This document shows positions 24,021 to 31,528 of a stretch of DNA of 56,061 nucleotides, one piece after another. Both the position numbers and the translations under genes were made by a program. Numbering within the stretch: position 1 is the first letter of the stretch; every line of letters starts with the position of its first letter. Source of the DNA: Fuchsiella alkaliacetigena (GTDB lineage: Bacteria; Bacillota; Halanaerobiia; Halobacteroidales; Acetohalobiaceae); assembly GCF_023227765.1 (NCBI RefSeq), contig NZ_JALKBZ010000016.1, forward strand, positions 1-56,061, in the 5' to 3' direction. A model generated the notes under the pieces. The model searched no databases, was not told where the DNA came from, and saw only the letters and a program-made list of their open reading frames with translations.

Positions 24021-24663
24021 CATCTACGAAGTGATGCTTAGACAGCAAAATGAACAGCAGGAGTTTGAGATTGAAAAGAACTTAGAGGAACATTATTTAT
24101 TTGTGCTGGCTCTGACTGATAAAAGTATCTGCCTATCTGAGATAGGAAAAGAGAACTCTAGAAGTATTACGGCTCAGATAAGAATCTGGAAAGAGAGCCT
24201 ATCGGCTAAAGAGCGAAATACTAAGTTCCTCTTTATCAAGGTAGAAGATAGCTTTAATGAGTTTAAAGACTATGTTTTAAATAAGTATTCCGGCAGCAAG
24301 AAGGACGCCTGGGAGGCTAAGTTTTCAAATCCTCAGTTCGTTAAAGATGCTAAAAGGCTTTTCATTTCTAGAGTATATAGGCACAAATATCAGTTAGCTA
24401 TCAATGGTAAAGGCGGCTTCTTTAGCGGTCTAGCTCATAACCAGATGCAGCTAATCGAAACTAAAAAGCATATCCGGGGACTGTCTCACGAAGCAGCTAA
24501 TAAGGCAATTAAGTATATAGAGAAACAACCAGCAGGAGCCAGATACTTAACCAGAGGAGACTTTGAGGCAATTAGGGAGATATTTGAAGATTTACTTGAT
24601 CAAAAGATAGAAAACTGTCTGCCGGATAGAGCTAACGAGATGAACTTAAAGGCTATTAATTAA
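24010..24663 (+). CDS. Early phage protein of unknown function
   Basis: The 217-residue, basic and helical product starts with TTG at 24010 behind GCGGAGGTGA. It overlaps the ParB-like gene by 11 bases. Segments such as FLFIKVEDSFNEFKDYVL and HIRGLSHEAANKAIKYIEK show no family I recognise. Coupling with the ParB-like gene suggests a joint function. A structured hairpin follows about 50 bases downstream. Confidence 0.55.
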   Translation: MKDNIYEVMLRQQNEQQEFEIEKNLEEHYLFVLALTDKSICLSEIGKENSRSITAQIRIWKESLSAKERNTKFLFIKVEDSFNEFKDYVLNKYSGSKKDAWEAKFSNPQFVKDAKRLFISRVYRHKYQLAINGKGGFFSGLAHNQMQLIETKKHIRGLSHEAANKAIKYIEKQPAGARYLTRGDFEAIREIFEDLLDQKIENCLPDRANEMNLKAIN

Positions 24664-24712
24664 AATTTTTATAGATTTCCCCTTTGTACGAAAGGCGGTG
24701 GCACCAATGTAA

Positions 24713-24787
24713 TCAAAACTTCATAGAGGCTTGCAGCAGGTTTCACTTATCGTAAGTGCTCACCTGCAAGCTTCTTTAAAGTTTTGA
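24713..24787 (+). ncRNA. Long hairpin in the leader of the next gene
   Basis: TCAAAACTT (24713-24721) pairs with AAGTTTTGA (24779-24787). Inside, AGAGGCTTGCAG plus GGT pairs with ACCTGCAAGCTTCT, and the tip is CACTTA-TCG-TAAGTG. The whole 75-nt element is one extended stem with small bulges. It ends three bases before the AAGGGAGGTG ribosome site at 24791, so it is well placed to control translation. A small hairpin CCTTT-GTACG-AAAGG precedes it at about 24681. Confidence 0.6.
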
Positions 24788-24806
24788 AAGAAGGGAGGTG
24801 AAAACA

Positions 24807-24998
24807 GTGGATATCTCAGAGATCTTTGATGAAGATGGCAATAAGATCCCCAGCAAGCAGGCCGATTGGTTAAGAAAGGTGTTAGCAGAAAAGCATGATA
24901 TACACTCTGAAGAGGAGTTAGAGAGGGAGCATCAAAAGCTACAAGAGCAATGGGAGCAACTGGCTGAAGCAGAGATAGACTTGAATGAATCCGCTTAA
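24807..24998 (+). CDS. Small acidic helical protein
   Basis: The 63-residue product is Glu-rich and helical (EIFDEDGNKIPSKQADWLRK, then EEELEREHQKLQEQWEQL). The GTG at 24807 lies at good distance from AAGGGAGGTG, so it is preferred to the GTG within that ribosome site. It follows the long hairpin at 24713. No family is recognised. Confidence 0.55.
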   Translation: MDISEIFDEDGNKIPSKQADWLRKVLAEKHDIHSEEELEREHQKLQEQWEQLAEAEIDLNESA

Positions 24999-25017
24999 CT
25001 AAGGAGGTGAGTTGAAG

Positions 25018-25344
25018 TTGCCTAGGATGCCTACGGAAATAATCAACAATGATAATTTAGTAACTGTGAGAGAAGCTGCGGAAGTACTTGGGGTCAGTAT
25101 AAATACAGTAAGCAGATACTGTAGGAGAGGCAAACTCAAAGCTTTTAAGGTTAAATCAGTATGGGCTATTGAAAAGGCTGGATTAGAGGAGTTTGATTGC
25201 AAATCCAAGCATAACAACACTTCGTTTGAGCCTCCTGAAGAGGAAGTTCAGGAGATGTGGGATACACTTTATGATTTAATTCAGACAAGCCAGAAGAAGA
25301 GAAACAGAACTAAAGTTGACTATAAGGGGAGTGAAGTCTGTTGA
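25018..25344 (+). CDS. Excisionase/MerR-like helix-turn-helix protein
   Basis: The 108-residue product has an HTH_17 domain: LVTVREAAEVLGVSINTVSRYCRRGKLKAFKVKS (given here as its extent, residues about 13-46) with the typical winged turn before VWAIEKAGLEEF. Such domains occur in excisionases and small phage regulators. The TTG at 25018 follows AAGGAGGTGA at good spacing. Because the prophage uses a serine integrase, an accessory regulator is more likely than a classical tyrosine-integrase excisionase. Confidence 0.72.
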   Translation: MPRMPTEIINNDNLVTVREAAEVLGVSINTVSRYCRRGKLKAFKVKSVWAIEKAGLEEFDCKSKHNNTSFEPPEEEVQEMWDTLYDLIQTSQKKRNRTKVDYKGSEVC

Positions 25345-25541
25345 AAAAAGTTAAAAAGACTATGGAATGTGAAGTGATCACTAATAGTGGCTTGCCAGCT
25401 GCAATTGGTGAAGTAGTAGAAGCAGAGTGGACTGAAGTAATTGGCCCTGAAGGACTAGAAGAAGTTGTAGATATGAAGATCAATGGAGAGCCTTGCGAAT
25501 TTCTAGTAAATACTAAGATGGGTTATGTATATTCATCATAA
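25341..25541 (+). CDS. Small acidic protein of unknown function
   Basis: The 66-residue product starts with TTG, overlapping the stop region of the HTH gene by four bases, with AAGGGGAGTGA upstream. It is predicted to be mostly beta (ECEVITNSGLPAAIGEVVEA, then MKINGEPCEFLVNTKMGYVY). It is probably cotranscribed with the HTH gene. No family is recognised. Confidence 0.5.
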   Translation: MKKVKKTMECEVITNSGLPAAIGEVVEAEWTEVIGPEGLEEVVDMKINGEPCEFLVNTKMGYVYSS

Positions 25542-25546
25542 TGGTG

Positions 25547-25631
25547 ATAGCTTCCGATCAGAGGAAGGTGACTGATAGAAGCTAGTCAACCGGCGAGGAA
25601 CCGGTTAAGTGAGTAACTTAGCTTAAAGCTA
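25547..25631 (+). ncRNA. Structured intergenic RNA with mutually exclusive hairpins
   Basis: TAGCTTC (25548-25554) can pair with GAAGCTA (25578-25584). The same CTTCC (25551-25555) can instead pair with GGAAG (25563-25567). Downstream come AACCGG-loop-CCGGTT (25588-25606), TAAGT-GAGTA-ACTTA (25606-25620) and TAGCT-TAA-AGCTA (25619-25631). The sharing of one arm by two stems looks like a conformational switch. It sits in a 158-base gap before an XRE gene. No known riboswitch class is recognised. Confidence 0.5.
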
Positions 25632-25699
25632 GTATATCAACCGAGAGTAAACAGTTTTATATTGAAATGACCTAAATCTAAACAAAGGGAGGTGTAAAT

Positions 25700-26224
25700 G
25701 TGCGTACCGGAGACTTGATCAGAGAAGAGAGGCTTAGAAAAGGGATCACTCAAAGGGAGTTGGCCAAAAAGATACATACCTCCAGATCTACAGTAAGTAG
25801 GTATGAATCAGGAAAGCAGTCTATACCTTATGATGATTTGATGAAGATTATTGAGGTCTTAGATAGCCCTAAGTTAAGACTAGAGGTTTTGGGAGCTGCA
25901 ATACCTTGTTATTACCTAGATCAGGTTAATCTAGAACCTTTAGCTACTCAGCAGAAAGCAATAGAGGAGCTAGAGGAGGCCCTGGAGAGACTGAAAAAAC
26001 TCCAGCTAGTGAATAAGGTTAAGCCGGAGGATTTAAGCGAGAAAGAAAGACAGGAGCTGCTTGAGGATACAATGATGGAGCTGCACGATGTGAATGTATG
26101 TATAGATTTAACCTTTATCTCTTTATCAGAAAAGTATGATATAGACCTTAAGGAGCTAGATAAACTCAGTAGAAGGAAGATGGTGGAGAGTGGTTATAGG
26201 AGCAGAAGTTATAAGTTTGCTTAA
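25700..26224 (+). CDS. XRE-family regulator with C-terminal helical domain
   Basis: The 174-residue product has an N-terminal HTH_3 domain (about 1-58: LIREERLRKGITQRELAKKI, HTSRSTVSRYESGKQSIPYD). A long helical region follows (EELEEALERLKKLQLVNKVK, then ELLEDTMMELHDVNVCIDLT). The GTG follows GGGAGGTG. Firmicute phages often carry one such regulator in mid-early position. The target is unknown. The structured RNA directly upstream may control it. Confidence 0.75.
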   Translation: MRTGDLIREERLRKGITQRELAKKIHTSRSTVSRYESGKQSIPYDDLMKIIEVLDSPKLRLEVLGAAIPCYYLDQVNLEPLATQQKAIEELEEALERLKKLQLVNKVKPEDLSEKERQELLEDTMMELHDVNVCIDLTFISLSEKYDIDLKELDKLSRRKMVESGYRSRSYKFA

Positions 26225-26243
26225 ACTCAGGGAGGTGAGATCA

Positions 26244-26348
26244 GTGAGCCAAGAAAAGTTAATGGAGCTTTTGATTGAACATTTGGAAAGTAGTCACGCT
26301 GGAGTTAACGGCTCGTTTAGGTATTTCCTGGAAAATAATAGAGAATAG
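26244..26348 (+). CDS. Very small early protein (34 residues)
   Basis: A GTG-started frame of 35 codons behind GGGAGGTGAGATCA encodes SQEKLMELLIEHLESSH followed by GSFRYFLENN. Spacing to the genes on both sides is tight (19 and 11 bases), and both ribosome sites are strong, so translation is likely. Function is unknown. Confidence 0.45.
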   Translation: MSQEKLMELLIEHLESSHAGVNGSFRYFLENNRE

Positions 26349-26359
26349 GAGGGTTTAAA

Positions 26360-26533
26360 TTGGCTATAGCTAAGGCGGCTTATGCTACCAAAGTCAGGAC
26401 TTTCTGTGAAGATTGCATTAAAAAAGAAAAGACTTGCAATCGCAACAGAGACAAATGCAAGTCTAAAGGTAAACTGTATTTCAAGCTATACGATAAGAAC
26501 TCAGTGTACCAAGCACTGAGACTTAGAAAATAG
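26360..26533 (+). CDS. Small Cys-rich basic protein
   Basis: A TTG-started frame of 58 codons behind AGGAGGG encodes a basic protein with four Cys (FCEDCIKKEKTC and later KCKS) in a pattern that could bind one zinc ion. A basic tail follows (KLYFKLYDKNSVYQALRLRK). Strong ribosome site and tight packing support it. Function is unknown. Small zinc proteins of this type are frequent in early phage operons. Confidence 0.5.
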   Translation: MAIAKAAYATKVRTFCEDCIKKEKTCNRNRDKCKSKGKLYFKLYDKNSVYQALRLRK

Positions 26534-26545
26534 CTTAAAATACTA

Positions 26546-26573
26546 GGGTCTGACCTAACCAAAGGTCAGGCCC
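26546..26573 (+). terminator. Strong hairpin after the small early genes
   Basis: GGGTCTGACCT, loop AACCAA and AGGTCAGGCCC form an 11-bp stem with one G-T pair. AGAATTA...TAATTCT (about 26580-26600) forms a second stem. There is no T-run directly behind the first stem, so it may be a processing or stability element rather than a terminator. Confidence 0.45.
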
Positions 26574-26640
26574 ACAGCAAGAATTAGCAACTTAATTCTA
26601 ACATGATTCAGACTTATTTTCAATAAGGAGGGTTGATTAA

Positions 26641-27024
26641 ATGAGTATTACTACTAAAATTACTGACATTAGAGACTGTGTAGAGTCTCCCCGGAGGATT
26701 TGCGAATATAATTATTTGGATTTGAACTCTGAAGTTACCCAGGTTGTAAGAAGTAGAATTACTATTGATGAAATCGAAGATAAGCTTTTTCAGCTGCAAA
26801 AGGTGAGAGTCTCCCAGGATATTAACGGTAAGTTTCTATATCCCCATAATGAAGCTCTTGTCTTTGAAGATCTGTTAAAGCTGGCTAGAAAAGGGCAGTT
26901 GATTAATGTAATTCATTTGGATATGGGTTGGGTGCAGAGTTATTATCTAGTAGTGAGTATTTTGGACCAACACTTAATCTGGAAGATTTGCGGTAGCACT
27001 TGGAGTGGTCGTAATGCCAGCTAA
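26641..27024 (+). CDS. Early phage protein of unknown function
   Basis: The 127-residue product shows a mix of helices and strands (ITIDEIEDKLFQLQKVRVSQ, then LINVIHLDMGWVQSYYLVVS) and no recognised family. The ATG follows AAGGAGG. It overlaps the next gene by 11 bases if that starts at 27014, so the two are coupled. Confidence 0.5.
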   Translation: MSITTKITDIRDCVESPRRICEYNYLDLNSEVTQVVRSRITIDEIEDKLFQLQKVRVSQDINGKFLYPHNEALVFEDLLKLARKGQLINVIHLDMGWVQSYYLVVSILDQHLIWKICGSTWSGRNAS

Positions 27025-27361
27025 ATATATCGAGTGCAATCTTAAAAAGTACGGAATGCAGGAGAAGCATAACGGCTATTTGGATAAGCAAGGAGTGGAG
27101 AAGTTTGTTGAAGATATGAGAAGTGATATAGCTCCTGAGCAGATATATTGTATCGAAAGAGTTAACTGTAATGAGAATGTTCACTTCCTAGTCAAATATG
27201 GTGATAAATCTATGGAGAACACTAAGCGATACATTCTATCAAGATACGGCCCGGGACAAGGATCGGGAAAGCTATGCTGGTTGAATCAGATCAGAGACTT
27301 GGTTATTCCAGAAGAAGAAATAGAGAAGAGACAAAAAGTTGGAGTAAAGGAAGTTGTATAA
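27014..27361 (+). CDS. Early phage protein of unknown function
   Basis: The 115-residue basic product contains IECNLKKYGMQEKHNGYLDK and WLNQIRDLVIPEEEIEKRQK. No family is recognised. The ATG at 27014 is preferred to a GTG at 27005 because GGAGTGG lies eight bases upstream. The stop codon overlaps the start of the next gene (TAATG), showing translational coupling on both sides. Confidence 0.5.
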   Translation: MPAKYIECNLKKYGMQEKHNGYLDKQGVEKFVEDMRSDIAPEQIYCIERVNCNENVHFLVKYGDKSMENTKRYILSRYGPGQGSGKLCWLNQIRDLVIPEEEIEKRQKVGVKEVV

Positions 27362-27651
27362 TGTTAGCTCTAGATAGGATTGAAGGAGTTGAAAAACTAG
27401 AAAGACTAAGGAACTACTTGGCTTTGATTTGTTGTATTGCAAATGAAATAGCTCCTAGTACAGCTCTAGAAGGGTTTGGTTTGTTGGATCCAAATAAAGA
27501 GCAGCAGATAATAGAGATGATCCAGCTTAAGAAGCAAGGACTTAGTTATAAAGATATAGGCAGTAGATATAATTTGAGTGCCGATGCAGTTTATAACAGG
27601 ATCAGAAGGTATATGCAAAACCAAGGTGCTTGGAAGGATAGAGACTGGTAA
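27361..27651 (+). CDS. Sigma-70 region 4-like helix-turn-helix protein
   Basis: The 96-residue product ends in a typical HTH: IIEMIQLKKQGLSYKDIGSR followed by YNLSADAVYNRIRRYM. It resembles the region-4 or homeodomain-like helices of small phage regulators. It starts in the TAATG overlap with the previous gene. A very stable UUCG-loop hairpin follows eight bases after the stop codon. Confidence 0.6.
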   Translation: MLALDRIEGVEKLERLRNYLALICCIANEIAPSTALEGFGLLDPNKEQQIIEMIQLKKQGLSYKDIGSRYNLSADAVYNRIRRYMQNQGAWKDRDW

Positions 27652-27658
27652 TAATAGT

Positions 27659-27676
27659 CGGGGTCTTCGGATCCCG
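27659..27676 (+). other. UUCG tetraloop hairpin between early genes
   Basis: CGGGGTC-TTCG-GATCCCG forms a 7-bp stem closed by the very stable C(UUCG)G loop. It has no T-run, and the next ribosome site (AAAGGAGCGG) follows 12 bases later. It is more likely a processing or stability element than a terminator. Confidence 0.55.
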
Positions 27677-27701
27677 GCTAACTACGAAAGGAGCGGTTAA
27701 A

Positions 27702-28322
27702 ATGAGTAAGCCTAAATTGAAATATATAGATTATAACTGTGTATCGATCGGGGTTAGACGAAGAATTGGTACTTATCTAACTAAAGAGGATAGAGCTAAT
27801 AATAAAAAGTTAGCTATTGTTTTCAATCGCAAGTACAAGGATAACAGCAAAGCTTTCCTTATATCGCCTAAGACGGCGTTAAGATTTAAAGAGGGTTTGG
27901 AGTTAAAGCTAAAGTCTATACCTAGAGATAGTGAGGATATCAGTATCTATCCAACGGTTGAAACTATAAACAATGATTTAGAAATCAAGTTAGATTTTAC
28001 AATGTTCGATTTTAAATTTATGAACAGACGAGAGAATGATTTTTGGCATAGGTACATCACTTACTTAACTAAGGGCCAAGCTTTGCAGCTTTTAGAGAAG
28101 TTGAATAGGGCCCTAAGTAGAACAGGAGTTCCGGAACATAAAGTAATTATACCTAAAAGTGGTGCAGTTTGGGATTACGGTAAGGACTACCGGAGAGTAT
28201 TTGCTGATGAGGTAGGGATAGATGCAGAGAAAATGATTGAAGCCGCGATCAATAGATCAGATCGAGAAGTTGTCTCTTCTGAGGAATTTAAAAGCTTTGA
28301 TTTAGCTAAAAAAGCTATATAA
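27702..28322 (+). CDS. Early phage protein of unknown function
   Basis: The 206-residue basic product contains CVSIGVRRRIGTYLTKEDRA, VFNRKYKDNSKAFLISPKTA and MNRRENDFWHRYITYLTKGQ. I do not recognise a family. The ATG follows AAAGGAGCGG. It is directly upstream of the directionality factor gene, with seven bases between them, so the two are probably cotranscribed. Confidence 0.5.
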   Translation: MSKPKLKYIDYNCVSIGVRRRIGTYLTKEDRANNKKLAIVFNRKYKDNSKAFLISPKTALRFKEGLELKLKSIPRDSEDISIYPTVETINNDLEIKLDFTMFDFKFMNRRENDFWHRYITYLTKGQALQLLEKLNRALSRTGVPEHKVIIPKSGAVWDYGKDYRRVFADEVGIDAEKMIEAAINRSDREVVSSEEFKSFDLAKKAI

Positions 28323-28329
28323 GGAAAGG

Positions 28330-29397
28330 GTGAGCAAGTTGATTAATGGCATTAAGGATATAAATAGGAATCCTACAGAGCTTGAGGTTGGTCAGATTAG
28401 AATTGGCAAGAAAAACTCTCAAGGCTATCCTACTAAGCTGGACCACTTTATAATAGTAGACCCTGAAAATCAGAAACAGTTACCTGTTCAAAGTAATTAT
28501 GGTAAGAAACCAAAAAGGATAAGCGTATTCCTGTTACATGATGATATAAATTCTAATTTTTTGAATTACTATGCTTATTATCAAGGCTATAACAAGCTAA
28601 GATGTCGTGGGGACGGTGAGCAGTCAGTTTGGAGGAAGGATAACGGAAGCACCAAAGAAGGTAAATGTAGTCCTTCTAACTGCAAGTATTATCAGCAGAA
28701 AAATGGCTGCAAAATCAATGGCATCTTGAAGGTTGGCTTAACTGAAGATCCTAGACTTTATGCTGCTTATTTCTTTAGAACTACTAGTTATTATACAGTT
28801 AAAAGAATCAGGGATTCACTAGGCTATATTTCTAGATTAACTGGTGGTATTTTAGCTGGACTTGAGCTCGATCTTTGCATTAAAGAAGAGAAGAATGATA
28901 ACGGAAATATGTATATAGTCCATTTAGAATACCCTGGAGACATTAAGCAGCTTCAAAATGAAGCTATGCAGTTGAACTCTAGCAGAAGTAAGTTAACTAG
29001 TGGCAGCTATAATGCAAATAAAGAAGAATTAGATATTGGAAATATAGAGCTGGATAATGATTGTAAGTCAAAATTAACCAAAGAGGATCCAGAAGCCAAT
29101 AAATCAGATGATGATATTATAGATAACCAAAGTAGTAGAGCTCAAAATAATAAGTCAGTTGGTAAGAAAAAAAGCCTTATAAAGAAGATAGATCAAGTTA
29201 TTGAAAAGAGAGGTCTAAGCGATAAAGAGGTTAAGACAATGCTGGTTAATATATTTAGTAAAACGGACACTGAGTATTTAGCATATAATCAATTAGTTAG
29301 TTTTTTAGCAGTGCTCAAGAAAGAAAGATGTCCTAAATGTCTTAAGGACTTTCTGGACAAAGATAGCGATAGAGAAATTTGCAAGAGGTGTCAATAA
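28330..29397 (+). CDS. Gp3-like recombination directionality factor
   Basis: The 355-residue product resembles the phiC31 Gp3-type family often annotated as hydrolase or metal-binding protein, which switches large serine integrases from integration to excision. Recognised features are ELEVGQIRIGKKNSQGYPTK with LDHFIIV, the Cys-rich zinc site CRGDGEQSVW plus KCSPSNCKYYQQKNGCKINGIL (extent about residues 96-135), and FFRTTSYYTVKRIRDSLGYI. A disordered middle and a second Cys pair (CPKC...CKRC) at the C-terminus follow. The GTG follows AAGGAAAGG. Its presence fits the serine integrase at 477, although the two lie 26 kb apart. Confidence 0.72.
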   Translation: MSKLINGIKDINRNPTELEVGQIRIGKKNSQGYPTKLDHFIIVDPENQKQLPVQSNYGKKPKRISVFLLHDDINSNFLNYYAYYQGYNKLRCRGDGEQSVWRKDNGSTKEGKCSPSNCKYYQQKNGCKINGILKVGLTEDPRLYAAYFFRTTSYYTVKRIRDSLGYISRLTGGILAGLELDLCIKEEKNDNGNMYIVHLEYPGDIKQLQNEAMQLNSSRSKLTSGSYNANKEELDIGNIELDNDCKSKLTKEDPEANKSDDDIIDNQSSRAQNNKSVGKKKSLIKKIDQVIEKRGLSDKEVKTMLVNIFSKTDTEYLAYNQLVSFLAVLKKERCPKCLKDFLDKDSDREICKRCQ

Positions 29398-29482
29398 ACC
29401 AAGGGCCGGCTTTGGTTGGTCCAAGATATAGAGCTGGGGCCTGCGGGCCCTGGCTATCTATACTGCAAAAGGGGGCTATACT

Positions 29483-29650
29483 TTGAATATCCTAGTGGGA
29501 TACAAATTAGTTTGGTATGTTCTGGTATGTACTTATGTGTGGTGGGGTCTTTCTTTAGTCAAATATCTCTGGTTATTCGTGATAATGAGCATTGTATTTT
29601 GGCTACAGAATTTAGATATTAATTTGAATAATTTCGTGGTTATAATCTAA
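29483..29650 (+). CDS. Small hydrophobic membrane protein
   Basis: A TTG-started frame of 56 codons behind AAAAGGGGG encodes a protein with two hydrophobic helices (LVWYVLVCTYVWWGLSLV and LWLFVIMSIVFWL). An alternative frame from 29416 in the same DNA gives a less protein-like product. I prefer this one because of its ribosome site and clean membrane pattern. Function is unknown. Confidence 0.45.
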   Translation: MNILVGYKLVWYVLVCTYVWWGLSLVKYLWLFVIMSIVFWLQNLDINLNNFVVII

Positions 29651-29667
29651 CAGGGAGGTGAAGAGAA

Positions 29668-30666
29668 TTGAGTAGATATGTAAAAGTAGCAACTAAATTT
29701 TGGACGGATGAAAAAGTTAGAAAACTGTCCGAAGATGCCAGAGAATTATATTTGTATATACTGACTTCTCCACATTCAAACATGGCTGGTTATTACCGTT
29801 TGCCAAAGGCTTATATTGCTGAAGATTTATACTTTAATAATGACTTAGCAAAGGGTTTAGAAAGGGTTTCAAAAGGGTTAAAAGAACTGATAGAAAATGG
29901 TCTTATAAGGTATTGTGAAAGCAGTTCGGTAGTCTTGATTTGCAATTTTTTCAAATATAACTCAATACAGAATAAAAACCAAGCCAAAGGTGTTAATAAC
30001 AAAATTTCTGAACTGCCTGAAAACCGCCTAACTTCTTATTTTATAAGGGCTTGCAAGGATTATGCTGATAATTATATTGAAGAGCTGACCAAAGGGTTAC
30101 CTAAACCGTCTCGAAAGGGTTCGGGGAATACAGAAACAGAAACAGTAACAGAAACAGTATATAATAATAATTCATGTTCGGACTCTGACGAGTCCAACGA
30201 CGACATTAATAATCCAGATGATCAAGCTGATTCTAAAAATCAGGAATCAAATCCTCCAGTAGCTACAGAAGAAGAGGAACCTAAGTTTGATCAAGAGAGC
30301 CCTCCTTTCAAAGCATCTTGTTATCTCCGTAAGCGAATACTGGAAAATAATAAGCGGGCCCGGGTACCAGATCCCAATCCGTCAGATATGGAAGATTGGG
30401 CTACAGAGATTGACAGACTCAATAGATTGGGCCCTATAGGTGCCAAAGAAAGTGATAACAAAGGTTACAGCTGGCAGGAGATCAGGGAAATTATTGATTG
30501 GTGCCAAGATGATAACTTTTGGAAATCTAATATTTTGAGTGCCGGTAAACTTAGGGAACAGATTGTCAAATTAGAGAATCAAATGAGGAATAGAGCATCA
30601 CCGAAGGAGTCTAAGCAGGCCCAAAAAGATGATATGCTAAGAAAACTATACGCTAAAGGGGGATAA
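29668..30666 (+). CDS. Phage replication initiator (replisome organizer-like)
   Basis: The 332-residue product has an N-terminal winged-helix domain (about 1-110: VKVATKFWTDEKVRKLSEDA, LYLYILTSPHSNMAGYYRLP). A repetitive Thr/Glu-rich linker follows (TETETVTETVY), as in many phage O-type and DnaD-like initiators. The C-terminal domain contains YSWQEIREIIDWCQDDNFWK. The start follows GGGAGGTG. It should bind the phage origin and recruit the helicase together with the next gene. The origin is often inside the initiator gene; the linker-coding stretch at about 30120-30240 is a candidate here. Confidence 0.78.
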   Translation: MSRYVKVATKFWTDEKVRKLSEDARELYLYILTSPHSNMAGYYRLPKAYIAEDLYFNNDLAKGLERVSKGLKELIENGLIRYCESSSVVLICNFFKYNSIQNKNQAKGVNNKISELPENRLTSYFIRACKDYADNYIEELTKGLPKPSRKGSGNTETETVTETVYNNNSCSDSDESNDDINNPDDQADSKNQESNPPVATEEEEPKFDQESPPFKASCYLRKRILENNKRARVPDPNPSDMEDWATEIDRLNRLGPIGAKESDNKGYSWQEIREIIDWCQDDNFWKSNILSAGKLREQIVKLENQMRNRASPKESKQAQKDDMLRKLYAKGG

Positions 30667-30668
30667 CT

Positions 30669-31244
30669 ATGACTAGACAAGAGGTTATTAAGATTTTATC
30701 GTTCATTTCAAATGCTTATGCGGGCAAGTTTGAATTTCCCAAAGGGACTGAAGAGGCTTCGGAAACATTAATTCAGTCTTGGCTTGAGTTTTTAGAAGAT
30801 TATGAGCATCAAGCTGCTAAAGTAGCTTTGAAAAAATATATAGTTGAGAATCCTAAGTGGCCACCGGCAGTAGGAGAACTAGTACAGGAAATCAATAAGA
30901 TTCATTTACCTGAAGAAGATAACTTACTTCCAGCGGAGGCTTGGAGCCAGCTAGTCAAAGCAATCAGGCACTATGGTTACTACAGAGAACAGGAAGCTCT
31001 AGAGAGTATGAGTCCGTTAGTTGCTAAAACTGTAGAATATATGGGTTGGCGAGAACTTTGCTATGAAACTAATACTGGAGTCTTGCGAGGCCAATTCTTG
31101 AAAATGTATAAGCAGCTGCAGCAGAGGCAGCAAAAAGAAAATATGTTACCGAGTAGTTTGAAAAAAGAAATAAAGGAGCTTAAGGGTGATCACCAAAAAC
31201 GTGATGTTCTTAAATTGATTGATGATGTCAGTGATTCAGCATAA
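30669..31244 (+). CDS. Replicative helicase loader/inhibitor (G39P-like)
   Basis: The 191-residue product starts TRQEVIKILSFISNAYAGKF and continues with the helical repeats typical of the SPP1 G39P N-terminal family (WLEFLEDYEHQAAKVALKKY, then NPKWPPAVGELVQEI). These proteins bind the replicative helicase and deliver it to the initiator. It starts three bases after the initiator gene, with AAAGGGGG upstream. No helicase gene is seen in the window, so it probably loads the host DnaB. Confidence 0.75.
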   Translation: MTRQEVIKILSFISNAYAGKFEFPKGTEEASETLIQSWLEFLEDYEHQAAKVALKKYIVENPKWPPAVGELVQEINKIHLPEEDNLLPAEAWSQLVKAIRHYGYYREQEALESMSPLVAKTVEYMGWRELCYETNTGVLRGQFLKMYKQLQQRQQKENMLPSSLKKEIKELKGDHQKRDVLKLIDDVSDSA

Positions 31245-31293
31245 TCATCATTCAGAGGGCCATACTATCGGCCGTGAGAGGGAGGTGGATTAA

Positions 31294-31428
31294 TTGGCTT
31301 ACATAGTACTGTTAGGGATAATTTTAGCAGCAGTAGTATTTCTTAGACGGGACCAGGCAAAACTAGAAGTTAAAGAGATTAATTTGGAAGGAGTTGAATT
31401 TAAAAATGAGGAAGAGAAATTGCTTTAA
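31294..31428 (+). CDS. Small single-span membrane protein
   Basis: A TTG-started frame of 45 codons behind GAGGGAGGTGG encodes an N-terminal membrane helix (AYIVLLGIILAAVVFLRR) and a charged tail. It overlaps the next small gene by 23 bases. The strong ribosome site makes it credible. Function is unknown. Confidence 0.5.
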   Translation: MAYIVLLGIILAAVVFLRRDQAKLEVKEINLEGVEFKNEEEKLL

Positions 31429-31528
31429 ATGCCGTCATTTTTCAAACTGCTGGAGTATTTGGGAGTATCGAAATCCATTGGAAGTATGCGAAGGATATGA
31501 AGAGTACCAACGGAAGGAGGTGGGGTAA
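31406..31528 (+). CDS. Small Cys-rich protein
   Basis: An ATG-started frame of 41 codons encodes RKRNCFKCRHFSNCWSIW followed by VCEGYEEY. Its four Cys suggest a small zinc or iron-sulfur site. It starts inside the preceding gene, behind GGAAGGAG, and its stop codon abuts the GTG start of the MazG-like gene. The pattern CFKCRHFSNC is common in short phage proteins of unknown function. Confidence 0.5.
   Translation: MRKRNCFKCRHFSNCWSIWEYRNPLEVCEGYEEYQRKEVG

Noticed and set aside
29416-29622. 68-residue frame with a GPAGPG segment
   Set aside because: It overlaps the better supported membrane protein frame at 29483 and has no ribosome site. Its composition is not protein-like.
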